Of a stretch of DNA of 64,000 nt, positions 42,297 through 50,201 are shown piece by piece. Location of the stretch: contig NZ_FRAM01000001.1 of the NCBI RefSeq assembly GCF_900142325.1, positions 1,364,001 through 1,428,000 on the forward strand, given 5' to 3'. Numbering within the stretch: position 1 is the stretch's first letter; each line of letters starts with the position of its first letter. The notes under the pieces are model-generated. The model did not search any database, was not told the origin of the DNA, and worked only from the letters and a program-made list of their open reading frames with translations. Origin of the DNA: Epilithonimonas mollis. Lineage in GTDB: Bacteria; Bacteroidota; Bacteroidia; Flavobacteriales; Weeksellaceae. A program made the position numbers and the translations under genes.

Positions 42297-42371
42297 GGGT
42301 TCTTAGCTCAGTTGGTTCAGAGCATCTGGTTTACACCCAGAGGGTCGGGGGTTCGAATCCCTCAGGACCCA
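42297..42371 (+). tRNA. tRNA-Val, anticodon TAC (copy 1)
   Basis: 75 nt cloverleaf: acceptor GGGTTCT/AGGACCC with one wobble, anticodon loop TTTACAC, T-loop GGTTCGAATCC. Discriminator A; CCA is not encoded. Identical to the copy at 42404. Confidence 0.97.
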
Positions 42372-42403
42372 CAAAAAAGGAACGAAACCTTTTCAAAAAA
42401 TTC

Positions 42404-42478
42404 GGGTTCTTAGCTCAGTTGGTTCAGAGCATCTGGTTTACACCCAGAGGGTCGGGGGTTCGAATCCCTCAGGACCCA
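42404..42478 (+). tRNA. tRNA-Val, anticodon TAC (copy 2)
   Basis: 75 nt, identical base for base to 42297-42371, 32 bp downstream. Probably processed from the same transcript, ended by the hairpin at 42481. Confidence 0.97.
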
Positions 42479-42480
42479 CA

Positions 42481-42511
42481 AAATCTTCCAAGAAATTGGG
42501 AGATTTTTTTA
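42481..42511 (+). terminator. Terminator after the tRNA-Val pair
   Basis: AAATCTTCC / GGGAGATTT stem with one wobble and an 8-nt loop, ending in a T-run, 2 bp after the second tRNA. Confidence 0.85.
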
Positions 42512-42563
42512 TTTATAAAAATTCTTTTTTAACCTTCCACAATATTTGATAATATAAAATTGA

Positions 42564-42571
42564 TAACTTTG
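42564..42571 (+). promoter_or_regulatory. -7 box of the DUF3667 gene
   Basis: TAACTTTG, exact TAnnTTTG match, 19 bp before the ATG at 42591. A TTTG lies at 42545-42548 but with only a 15-bp spacer. Confidence 0.5.
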
Positions 42572-42590
42572 AGAGAATTAATAAAATCTG

Positions 42591-43310
42591 ATGACAAAAT
42601 GTAAAAACTGTGGACATCGCTTTGAGGGTAATTATTGCAATCATTGTGGACAAGCAGCAAAAACAGGTAGAATCAATCTGATGTTTCTCTGGGAAGACAT
42701 TCATCATGGAATTTTACATTATGACAAAGGGATTACTTATTCTATTAAGCAGCTATTTTTAAAGCCCGGATATGCTATCAGGGATTATATCAGGGGGAAA
42801 AGGGTTGGCCATTTCAGACCTATATCTTTAGTTATTGTGCTTGCTACTATATATGCTCTTATTTATCACCTTACTGATGTCAATCTAATCACCTCTGATA
42901 ATAATGCTTCTATCAAAATTTACAACTATGTTATTGAACATTATTACTGGTTTATAATTGCTACCATTCCACTTTTTGGGTTAAGCACTTTTATTGCTTT
43001 CCGTGATCATAATTACAATTTCCCCGAATATATAATTTTTGAATCTTTCAAAGCGTCACAAAGACTGATTATCCACACACTTTTTTTGTCTGTCATTTTC
43101 TTTGCACACAATTCAGATTTCACAAGATTTTCAATTAATATTCTTTTTGTAATCGACATCTCGTTAATCACATGGACCAACATTCAGTTTTTCAGCAGAT
43201 TAACGGTTTTTAATTCGATTTTAAAATCGATTTTAAGCTATATAATCTGGCTTTTATTAGTATTTATAGTAGCTGTGGGAATTGTATTGGTTCTAAATAT
43301 AGACATTTAG
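42591..43310 (+). CDS. DUF3667 zinc-ribbon membrane protein
   Basis: 239 residues. N-terminal zinc ribbon CKNCGHRFEGNYCNHCGQ, a WEDIHHGILHYDKGI segment, then KQLFLKPGYAIRDYIRGKRVG and four or five membrane helices. This layout is typical of DUF3667 proteins of Bacteroidota, whose function is unknown. Accessory in character and placed between tRNA-Val genes. It may sense or assemble something at the membrane, but nothing in sequence defines it. Confidence 0.85.
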   Translation: MTKCKNCGHRFEGNYCNHCGQAAKTGRINLMFLWEDIHHGILHYDKGITYSIKQLFLKPGYAIRDYIRGKRVGHFRPISLVIVLATIYALIYHLTDVNLITSDNNASIKIYNYVIEHYYWFIIATIPLFGLSTFIAFRDHNYNFPEYIIFESFKASQRLIIHTLFLSVIFFAHNSDFTRFSINILFVIDISLITWTNIQFFSRLTVFNSILKSILSYIIWLLLVFIVAVGIVLVLNIDI

Positions 43311-43313
43311 CCT

Positions 43314-43820
43314 TCACTGCAATTTTCTTGCTGTGACATTCAGAGCTTCACCTTGCGGAACAATAAAAATCGCCGTATCATTTACAGATTCACCGGTATC
43401 AAGATAATAGCTTGCAATAATCGGCATTACCGTACTTTCATACTTTCCATCTTTAGTATATGCCCAATAAGTCACATTGACCGTTTGAGCCTTTAGTTTA
43501 AGATCTAACTTCTTTGAGGTTAGTTTCGCACCGGTCGCATTGATGCAATTTAGTTCCACCAAAACAGTATTTGTAGCAATCTGCGGCGCATTGCTCATTC
43601 TCATATTGTAACTTTTTTGAGAATTATTTGTGAGTGTGGCTGATACTTTATAACGGTCAAGATTTTTGCCACCGGCAGAGATCGTTTCTTTGTTCAAAAC
43701 ATTGAATGTTACTGAAAGGCCATTCAGATCCAGTGTTTCTCCATCTGATATTTTTTGTGCTTTGACAAAAGAGGTCAGAAATATCAAAATGAAAACCGAA
43801 GAAGTAATTACATTTTTCAT
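43314..43820 (-). CDS. Secreted protein of unknown function
   Basis: 168 residues with a signal peptide (MKNVITSSVFILIFLTSFVKAQ) and a beta-rich mature part with Asn/Thr-rich strands such as LDRYKVSATLTNNSQKSYN and GKYESTVMPIIASYYLDTGE. One cysteine only (ELNCINATGA). Probably a soluble periplasmic or surface domain of immunoglobulin-like fold (inference from strand pattern). Not recognised. Convergent with the DUF3667 gene (3-bp gap), close to tRNA-Val(GAC). Confidence 0.75.
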   Translation of the reverse strand: MKNVITSSVFILIFLTSFVKAQKISDGETLDLNGLSVTFNVLNKETISAGGKNLDRYKVSATLTNNSQKSYNMRMSNAPQIATNTVLVELNCINATGAKLTSKKLDLKLKAQTVNVTYWAYTKDGKYESTVMPIIASYYLDTGESVNDTAIFIVPQGEALNVTARKLQ

Positions 43821-43923
43821 ATAGCTATTATTAGATAATAGTAAAGATAAATGCTTTTGTTGAGAAATGAGATAATTGACAATTAAATTAACATTTGAAA
43901 CTATATATTTTTCAAATTTATTC

Positions 43924-43931
43924 TATATTTG
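43924..43931 (+). promoter_or_regulatory. -7 box of tRNA-Val(GAC)
   Basis: TATATTTG, exact TAnnTTTG match, 16 bp before the mature tRNA. Confidence 0.6.
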
Positions 43932-43947
43932 TTCCACTAAAAATAAA

Positions 43948-44022
43948 GGGCGATTAGCTCAGTTGGTTTAGAGCGTTGCGTTGACATCGCAGAGGTCACT
44001 GGTTCGAATCCTGTATCGCCCA
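43948..44022 (+). tRNA. tRNA-Val, anticodon GAC
   Basis: 75 nt: perfect acceptor GGGCGAT/ATCGCCC, anticodon loop TTGACAT, T-loop GGTTCGAATCC. With the two TAC genes it covers all valine codons. The following 188-bp gap up to 44210 holds an AAACAAT/ATTGTTT mini-palindrome near 44090 and no gene. Confidence 0.97.
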
Positions 44023-44210
44023 CTTTTCTTAAAATTTTCTTAATTTTTTAATCTTAATTTAACACAATCGTTAAACTTATATAAATAAAACAATCAATTG
44101 TTTAATATCTTATTTTAGGAAAGATTTTTGATACTGTTCGTAGGTTGAAAAACCATCCACTTATGATTTAGAAAATTCTTTTTTATTACTAATCCTCTAA
44201 AAGGAAACCT

Positions 44211-44681
44211 ATGAAAAGATATTATGCAGTATTAATAAGCTTTTACACATTTTTTTTATTATACATGATGTTCTATGGTTGCGGAAGACATCCCGAATCA
44301 GGATTTTTGCAGCTGAATCCATTTCAAAGCATCAAGTATTTTCTCAACTATCACGAGTTTTTCTCTCAGAAGTTCATGGTGAATATTATTGGGAATATTC
44401 TAGTTTTCATACCATACGGCTGGATGGGAATACTTCATAAAAGACTGAATAATCTCCCGCTTTTGTTCTTTATTTTTATTTCATGGATATCAATGATAGA
44501 ACTGGCGCAGCTATACACTGCAAGAGGAACTGCAGATATCGATGATGTTTTCCTTAATACTTCCGGAATGCTGATCGGATACCTTATTCTGAAAATAGTT
44601 ACTAAACTGAATATCGGAAATATCAGAATGGAATTGGAAATGGGCTATAACAACATCAATACTTACTCATATAACCGATAA
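44211..44681 (+). CDS. VanZ-like family membrane protein
   Basis: 156 residues, four hydrophobic helices. NPFQSIKYFLNYHEFFSQKF, NIIGNILVFIPYGWMGI, WISMIELAQLYTARGTADIDDVFLNTSGMLIGY contain the NxxGNxxxFxP and Q-x-x-RxxDxDDxxxNxxG motifs of VanZ. VanZ itself raises teicoplanin resistance; chromosomal homologues are of unknown role. It is convergent with, and overlaps by 26 bp, the GT2 gene on the other strand. Confidence 0.87.
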   Translation: MKRYYAVLISFYTFFLLYMMFYGCGRHPESGFLQLNPFQSIKYFLNYHEFFSQKFMVNIIGNILVFIPYGWMGILHKRLNNLPLLFFIFISWISMIELAQLYTARGTADIDDVFLNTSGMLIGYLILKIVTKLNIGNIRMELEMGYNNINTYSYNR

Positions 44682-45558
44682 GCTGCCCAAGTTTATAAAG
44701 ATCCAGCACTCTCAAAGAAACATTCCCTCCCAGAAGTTTTTTTTCTAAATAAGGTTTTGCGAATTTGTAAATGAATCTATATATAAATATTCCTCCGGTT
44801 TTATTGAGAAAAAAATAGGCTTTTGCTAATTTTATTTTGGAGCTTCTCCTGATATCTTTGTCTGTTTTTATGAGATGTGCAAGGCTTTTTGCAGATTGAT
44901 CGGCCTTATCCAGAAAAACGGCATTATTTTCCACATCATTATTAAAAACTGGGTTGTCGATATGGTCAATTTTAATTTTAGATTGATATAGATCTTTTGC
45001 AAAAATGAGATCTTCATAACCATATTGATTAATGGTTTCATTAAACGGATTCTGAATCAGAACCGATTTCCGTACAACGAAATTATTAGTCTGGAAATCC
45101 AGATATGGAGATTTTACACGGATTTTCACAGGAAGGTTTTCTCTTTCCACTGCAAACCGCCAACGCAATCCGAATTCCCGATCTGGCCTGGATTCATTCA
45201 CTTTTCTGCCTCCAAAAATGACATCGGGATTTTTTTCCCGGATGAATTCCAAGTAATTTTTTATGAAATCTTTGCTGATGATTTTCCCGTCACAATCCAG
45301 AAAAAGAAGATATTCGAATTTTGCATAATTCAAAAAAAGATTCCTGATTTTGGAACGCCCGACATTTTTATCAAGAAAGATAAATTGATCAGCAACAGCC
45401 TGTAGACTTTTATTCCTATCAATCAAATCTTTTCGGGAAGCGTCATCTATGAGTATAATCTCCGCATCCAATCCCTGCGAAACGATCTGCGAATGAAGAT
45501 CATTGACCAGATCATTCACATCAAAATTATAAACGGGAATACAAATGCTCAGCGTCAT
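44656..45558 (-). CDS. Family 2 glycosyltransferase
   Basis: 300 residues. GT-A fold with MTLSICIPVYNFDVNDLV at the start, the nucleotide-sugar region IILIDDASRKDL, the metal-binding LLFLDCDGKIIS (DxD) and a downstream QYGYEDLIFAKDLYQS acceptor loop. The C-terminal third (FFLNKTGGIFIYRFIYKF) may bind membrane. It adds a sugar in LPS or polysaccharide synthesis; donor unknown. Overlaps the GT9 gene by 4 bp and is last in a pepT-sufE-GT9-GT2 cluster. Confidence 0.9.
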   Translation of the reverse strand: MTLSICIPVYNFDVNDLVNDLHSQIVSQGLDAEIILIDDASRKDLIDRNKSLQAVADQFIFLDKNVGRSKIRNLFLNYAKFEYLLFLDCDGKIISKDFIKNYLEFIREKNPDVIFGGRKVNESRPDREFGLRWRFAVERENLPVKIRVKSPYLDFQTNNFVVRKSVLIQNPFNETINQYGYEDLIFAKDLYQSKIKIDHIDNPVFNNDVENNAVFLDKADQSAKSLAHLIKTDKDIRRSSKIKLAKAYFFLNKTGGIFIYRFIYKFAKPYLEKKLLGGNVSLRVLDLYKLGQLIGYMSKY

Positions 45559-46520
45559 ATCTTATCGATGATTTTCTGAATATTCAGCTCTTCCAGACAT
45601 GCATAATCACCACGGAAACATTCCTTGTCACCAAAGACCGAACAAGGTCTGCAGGAAAGGTCTTTTACCTGGACAATATCATTTTCACTTTGTCCATATC
45701 CTAGAAATCCTGCGAAATGATGCGTAGATCCCCACACGGAAATGCATCTCGTTCCCATCAGGCTTGCCAGATGCATATTGGCAGAATCCATTGAGATCAT
45801 CAGTTTCAGGTCGGATATTTTCTGTAATTCTTCTTTCAGAGACAATTTCCCGGACAGACTATGGGTATTCGGAATTTGTTTTTCCCAATTTGTAAGAATT
45901 TCGTTTTCTTCTTTTCCGCCTCCAAAAAAATACACTTTATGTGATTTTGCCAGGATTCTGGCCAGTTCAAAAGATTTTTCTTCCGGCATCATTTTTCCTT
46001 TATGCTGGGCAAAAGGTGCAAAGCCAATATCTTTTTTATTATCAGACTGGACTCTGAGCTGGTGAGACAATCTGACATCAAAACCCATTCTCCTAAAAAC
46101 ATCAGCGTAGCGTTCTACTGTTCTTTTTAATTGAAATTTTTCCAGGTTCCAGACATCAGTCAGCCTTTCTTTTTCATCTTTCCCTTTGTCGATCTGATAC
46201 ACTTTATAACCATGCCTGATGAAAATGGAATTAACCATCTTCGTTCTGATAACATCATGAAGATCTGCAATATAATCAGGATCAAACTGCCGGATCAGTT
46301 GCTTCGTTAGCTTTCTGATACCGAAAACCCCTTTGTAATCATCAAAGCTAACGCCGTGAAATTTCAATCTCGGATGTTTGTCAAAGAGGTCTTTGAAATT
46401 GTCCCTGCTGACGAATACAATTTCAATATCAGGATTCTGCTCCAGAAACTCAACGCAGACAGGAACTGTCATTGCTACATCTCCGAAAGCTGAAAAACGA
46501 TATGCCAAAATTCTTTTCAC
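45555..46520 (-). CDS. Family 9 glycosyltransferase (heptosyltransferase-like)
   Basis: 321 residues, GT-B fold. N-terminal ILAYRFSAFGDVAMTVPV, the LHDVIRTKM loop, and the C-terminal donor site LKLMISMDSANMHLASLMGTRCISVWGSTH are typical of LPS heptosyltransferases (GT9). A Cys-rich end (LSCRPCSVFGDKECFRGDYAC) is shared by several Bacteroidota GT9 proteins. Probably transfers heptose or another sugar to the LPS core; a specific name is not justified. Starts 1 bp after sufE. Confidence 0.9.
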   Translation of the reverse strand: MKRILAYRFSAFGDVAMTVPVCVEFLEQNPDIEIVFVSRDNFKDLFDKHPRLKFHGVSFDDYKGVFGIRKLTKQLIRQFDPDYIADLHDVIRTKMVNSIFIRHGYKVYQIDKGKDEKERLTDVWNLEKFQLKRTVERYADVFRRMGFDVRLSHQLRVQSDNKKDIGFAPFAQHKGKMMPEEKSFELARILAKSHKVYFFGGGKEENEILTNWEKQIPNTHSLSGKLSLKEELQKISDLKLMISMDSANMHLASLMGTRCISVWGSTHHFAGFLGYGQSENDIVQVKDLSCRPCSVFGDKECFRGDYACLEELNIQKIIDKI

Positions 46521-46940
46521 CTACTTCTTTAGTTGAAATGCAACTGCGTAAAATTTAATTTGCTTGGTCATCGCCATCAAGCCATTCGCTCTGGACGGAG
46601 ACAAAAACTCCTGCAATCCTATCTCCGAAATAAAATTAAAATCAGAATCAAGAATTTCTTTAGTCGAATGCCCACTATAAATCCTTACTAACAGCGAAAC
46701 TATGCCTTTTGGTAAAATCCCGTCAGAATCTGCATTGAAATAGAGTTTCCCGTCTCTGAATTCTGCATCAAGCCAAACCTTGGACTGGCAGCCTCTGATT
46801 AGATTTTCGTCTGTCTTCTTTTCTTCAGGAAGACCTTTAAGCTCTTTTCCAAGGTCTATGATATATTCGTATTTCTGTTCCCAATCATCCAGAAAGGCGA
46901 ATTCTTCTATCAGTTCCTGTTGATTTTCTTTGATTGTCAT
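46521..46940 (-). CDS. sufE: SufE-family Fe-S biogenesis sulfur acceptor
   Basis: 139 residues. SufE takes persulfide sulfur from the cysteine desulfurase SufS onto C51, here in LIRGCQSKVWLDAEF. EFAFLDDWEQKYEYIIDLGK at the start and GIVSLLVRIYSGHSTKEIL are also typical. Acts in the cytoplasm for SUF-type Fe-S assembly. The rest of the suf operon is not in the window; a DUF59/SufT-like gene is at 49874. Confidence 0.93.
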   Translation of the reverse strand: MTIKENQQELIEEFAFLDDWEQKYEYIIDLGKELKGLPEEKKTDENLIRGCQSKVWLDAEFRDGKLYFNADSDGILPKGIVSLLVRIYSGHSTKEILDSDFNFISEIGLQEFLSPSRANGLMAMTKQIKFYAVAFQLKK

Positions 46941-46957
46941 TCAGAAATTTTTAGTTG

Positions 46958-48208
46958 TTATTTTACAGATTGAGCAATATTTACGATAACTTTAACTGCC
47001 GCCATCATACTTTCCAAAGGTACAAATTCATAAGGCCCGTGGAAATTGTGTCCACCGGCAAAGATATTCGGGCAAGGCAATCCCATATAAGAAAGCTGCG
47101 CACCGTCAGTTCCGCCTCTGATAGCCTTGATTTTTGGTTCAATCCCGGAATTTTTCATGGCCTGCTCAGCAATATCAACAATGTGCATTTTACCATCGAA
47201 TTGCTTTTTCATATTGAGATATTGCTGCTTGATTTCAATCTCAGCAGTTTTTGCACCATATTTTTTATTGATTTCCTCAACTTTTTCAGCAATCAGTTTC
47301 TTTCTGTCTTCAAATTTCTGGTCATCATGATCACGGATGATGTATTGAAGTTTAGCTTCGGAAACATCACCTTCAAAATCTGTCAAATGGAAAAACCCTT
47401 CAAAACCTTTTGTTGTTGCAGGCGTTTCATTGGCTGGCAGTGAATTGATGAATTCTGATGCTACCAATCCGGCGTTCAGCATTTTTCCGAATGAGTAACC
47501 GGGATGAACAGACAATCCGTGGATTTTCACAACAGCACCGGCTGCATTGAAGTTCTCATACTCCAATTCGCCAATTTCTCCTCCGTCCATTGTATATGCC
47601 CATTCTGCCCCGAATTTTTTTACATCAAAATGATGTGCACCTCTTCCAATTTCTTCATCCGGATTGAATCCGATCGAAATTCTGCCGTGCTTAACCTGAG
47701 GATTAGCTAAAAGAAATTCTGCAGCAGTAACAATCTCTGCAATACCGGCTTTATCATCCGCGCTCAGCAATGTTGTTCCGTCTGTGGTGATAATGGTTTG
47801 CCCGATATATTTTTTTAAAGCTTCAAATTTAGCTGATGACAAAGTAAATCCTGTTTCTTTATTCAGCAACAAATCTTCACCGTTATAGTTTTCCCAAATC
47901 TGCGGATTCACATTTTCGCCATTGAAATCCGGCGACGAATCATAATGGGCAATAAATCCAATCTGGGGAACTTTTTCTTCTTTATTGGAAGGAATGAATC
48001 CAAAAACATACCCCTTTTCGTCAATGCTCACATCTTCTAATCCTAAATCCTGTAACTCTTTATACAAATAATTAGCGATATCCCATTGCCTTTCTGTTGA
48101 TGGTGTAGTCTCACTTTCTGCGTCGCTGGTTGAAAATATCTTGATGTATGTGATGAATCTGTTAAGGAGTTTTTCTCTCCAAATGCCGTCTAATTGGATG
48201 TTTTCCAT
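46958..48208 (-). CDS. pepT: Peptidase T (tripeptidase)
   Basis: 416 residues, M20B zinc aminopeptidase releasing the N-terminal residue of tripeptides. Metal ligands in IGFIAHYDSSPDFNG, TTLLSADDKAGIAEIVTAAE and GFNPDEEIGRGAHHFDV, YTMDGGEIGELEYENFNAAG for the lid, GGTDGAQLSYMGLPCPN and GGHNFHGPYEFVPLESM near the end. Length is that of Escherichia coli PepT. First gene of a minus-strand cluster with sufE and two glycosyltransferases (17 bp to sufE). Confidence 0.96.
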   Translation of the reverse strand: MENIQLDGIWREKLLNRFITYIKIFSTSDAESETTPSTERQWDIANYLYKELQDLGLEDVSIDEKGYVFGFIPSNKEEKVPQIGFIAHYDSSPDFNGENVNPQIWENYNGEDLLLNKETGFTLSSAKFEALKKYIGQTIITTDGTTLLSADDKAGIAEIVTAAEFLLANPQVKHGRISIGFNPDEEIGRGAHHFDVKKFGAEWAYTMDGGEIGELEYENFNAAGAVVKIHGLSVHPGYSFGKMLNAGLVASEFINSLPANETPATTKGFEGFFHLTDFEGDVSEAKLQYIIRDHDDQKFEDRKKLIAEKVEEINKKYGAKTAEIEIKQQYLNMKKQFDGKMHIVDIAEQAMKNSGIEPKIKAIRGGTDGAQLSYMGLPCPNIFAGGHNFHGPYEFVPLESMMAAVKVIVNIAQSVK

Positions 48209-48227
48209 ATAATTTGCTATATCTCCG

Positions 48228-48235
48228 CAAAGTTA
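48228..48235 (-). promoter_or_regulatory. -7 box of pepT
   Basis: Minus-strand TAACTTTG, exact TAnnTTTG match, 19 bp before the pepT ATG. Confidence 0.55.
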
Positions 48236-48357
48236 TATATTTATGGAGTGAACAACAAATAATATCTAATGATTGATAAATGTTGTTTCTTCAACATCTG
48301 ATACTGATTGTGCGCGAGCGAAGCGAGCGCCGATGAATGTTATCGGAACGTCGAATT

Positions 48358-48446
48358 GCAGCAGCCCGACTTGAGTGGAGCTCTTTTTCTTTTTTTATAT
48401 AAAAAAAAGAAAAAAGCGGGAACGGAAGGCGGATATAGCTGCCCAA
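48358..48446 (+). repeat. Dispersed intergenic hairpin element, copy 4
   Basis: Arms AGCCCGACTTGAGTGGAGCT (from 48363) and ACGGAAGGCGGATATAGCTG (from 48422). Terminal stem GCAGC (48361-48365) with GCTGC (48438-48442). Inner hairpin CTTTTTCTTTTTTT / AAAAAAAGAAAAAG with an ATAT-containing tip. It is preceded by a GCGA-rich block (48312-48330). It ends 21 bp before the HMG-CoA lyase start. Confidence 0.85.
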
Positions 48447-48467
48447 ATTTTAAAATAAAAGATACAA

Positions 48468-49316
48468 ATGTTCTTAACCGAATGTCCGCGCGATGCCATG
48501 CAAGGGTGGGGAGAAATGATTCCCACGCAACAGAAAATAGATTACATCAACCGATTGATGGAAGTGCGTTTTGATGTTCTGGATTGTGGAAGCTTTGTAA
48601 ACCCGAAAACAATGCCTCAAATGGCGGATTCCGGAATTGTGGTGGACGAAATTGACAAATCGCTTTCTAACACAAAACTGTCTGTGGTTGTTGCCAATCT
48701 TCGCGGCGCTGAAAAGGCTTTGAGTCATGAGCAAATTGATATCCTGGGATTTCCTTTTTCAATATCAGAAACATTCCAACATAGAAATACCAATAAAAGC
48801 AGAGAAGAAGCTTTCACAGAAGTAGTAAATATATTAGAACTTACTAAATCTGAAGGCAGACAACTGAATCTCTATTTCTCGATGGCCTTTGGAAATCCTT
48901 ACGGCGAAAGCTGGAAATGGGAAGATGTCGATTTTTGGTCAAAACGTTTTGAGGAAATTGGAATCAAAGATGTTCTTTTGTCCGATACAACCGGTGTTGG
49001 AGATGTGGAAAGAATTTCGCTTTTATTTAATAAAATTCCTGCGAAATATCCCAATATTAATTTCGGGGCGCATTTTCACAACCGATACGAAGACTCTTAT
49101 ATCAAACTGAAAGCGGCTTACGACGAAGGCTGCAGGAGATTTGACAGTGCCATAAAAGGAATTGGTGGCTGCCCGATGGCGAAAGATGATCTTGTTGGGA
49201 ATATGCCTACGGAAAAAGTATTCACCTTTATGCAGTCAGAGAAAATAGATATCCAGCAGAATCTACTTCATTTTGAAAGTGCCTACAATATGGCTAAAGA
49301 TATATTTCATTTTTAA
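48468..49316 (+). CDS. Hydroxymethylglutaryl-CoA lyase
   Basis: 282 residues. TIM-barrel lyase splitting HMG-CoA to acetoacetate and acetyl-CoA (leucine degradation). FLTECPRDAMQGW holds the catalytic Arg region; VLLSDTTGVG and NFGAHFHNRYEDS provide metal ligands; IKGIGGCPMAKDDLVGNMPTE is the family signature with the active-site cysteine. The ATG at 48468 is right after a hairpin element, which would form the 5' leader. Confidence 0.9.
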   Translation: MFLTECPRDAMQGWGEMIPTQQKIDYINRLMEVRFDVLDCGSFVNPKTMPQMADSGIVVDEIDKSLSNTKLSVVVANLRGAEKALSHEQIDILGFPFSISETFQHRNTNKSREEAFTEVVNILELTKSEGRQLNLYFSMAFGNPYGESWKWEDVDFWSKRFEEIGIKDVLLSDTTGVGDVERISLLFNKIPAKYPNINFGAHFHNRYEDSYIKLKAAYDEGCRRFDSAIKGIGGCPMAKDDLVGNMPTEKVFTFMQSEKIDIQQNLLHFESAYNMAKDIFHF

Positions 49317-49435
49317 ATTTTGAGTCCTGAAAATTACATTTTCATTATATTTTAACAATAATTCATGTCTGGAATTCGTGATTTCAAAAAAATGATGTAA
49401 TTTTAATAACATAAAAATAATTTAATACCCACGAT

Positions 49436-49840
49436 ATGACATCAAAGACAACTTATTTAGGCGAATCCAAAATTGAATCTGTACACGAAGCCTCAGGTGA
49501 AGTTTTCTCTACCTATGTTCCTTCCAATGATTTTGCTCTGCGCGAGCATTTTTCTCCGACAGATATTTTTGCAACAGCACTGGCAGAAAGCGTATTCGCT
49601 TCACTTGTTGTTTTGGGTAAGGATAGAAACATCGATATTACAGGCGCAACCTGTGAACTGAAAAAAACAATGTATTTTGAACCGAGAAGAATCGGCGAGA
49701 TTTTTTGTGTTTTCAAATTTCCACATGCTTATACTCAGGATGAAAAGGATTTTATAGAGCATACTTCCAAAAACGCTCCCGTTTATCTGAGCTTACATCC
49801 GGATATCAAAAAGATTTTCCTTTTCGAATACAAAGATTAA
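49436..49840 (+). CDS. OsmC-like protein lacking both catalytic cysteines
   Basis: 134 residues with OsmC fold features (SPTDIFATALAESVFASLVV, EYKD end), but the peroxidatic position that normally reads GxCxxxx is ESVF and the NCPV motif is NAPV (A114). The only cysteines are C73 and C91, elsewhere in the chain. Thus it is probably not a peroxidase; a binding or regulatory role is possible. Contrast with the intact copy at 28656. Followed by a hairpin terminator. Confidence 0.8.
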   Translation: MTSKTTYLGESKIESVHEASGEVFSTYVPSNDFALREHFSPTDIFATALAESVFASLVVLGKDRNIDITGATCELKKTMYFEPRRIGEIFCVFKFPHAYTQDEKDFIEHTSKNAPVYLSLHPDIKKIFLFEYKD

Positions 49841-49844
49841 AAGA

Positions 49845-49876
49845 AAATCCTGCAGATTGCAGGATTTATTTTTTTA
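49845..49876. terminator. Terminator between the OsmC-like and SufT-like genes
   Basis: AAATCCTGCA / TGCAGGATTT with a GAT-containing loop and a following seven-T run; convergent genes on both sides. Confidence 0.85.
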
Positions 49877-50200
49877 TAACATACCAAGCTCAAACTTGGC
49901 TTCTTCGCTCATCATTTCTTTAGTCCAAGTGGGCTCGAAAGTGAGTTCTATTTTTGCCGACTTCACACCGTCCACGCCTCTTACTTTATCTTCTACTTCT
50001 ACAGGTAAGGTTTCTGCAACGGGACAATTTGGAGATGTCAAAGTCATTATTACTAAAACCTCACCTTCATCCGAAATCTGCACATCATACACCAGTCCTA
50101 ATTCATAAATATCAACCGGGATTTCCGGGTCATAAACCGACTTCAGTTCCTTTATAATTTCTTCACCAATATCTGCAATTTGGTCGTCTGTATATTTCAT
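49874..50200 (-). CDS. DUF59/MIP18-family (SufT-like) Fe-S assembly protein
   Basis: 108 residues. LKSVYDPEIPVDIYELGLVYDV is the diagnostic DPE motif, MTLTSPNCPVAETLPVEV holds the conserved cysteine, and KIELTFEPTWTKEMMSEEAK is the C-terminal motif. SufT-like proteins help mature Fe-S enzymes. Two bases separate it from the upstream exonuclease gene on the same strand. Confidence 0.9.
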   Translation of the reverse strand: MKYTDDQIADIGEEIIKELKSVYDPEIPVDIYELGLVYDVQISDEGEVLVIMTLTSPNCPVAETLPVEVEDKVRGVDGVKSAKIELTFEPTWTKEMMSEEAKFELGML

Positions 50201-50201
50201 T

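Noticed and set aside
48308-48574. 88-residue frame crossing the hairpin element into the HMG-CoA lyase gene
   Set aside because: It is a frame through the dispersed repeat, overlapping a conserved gene in another frame.
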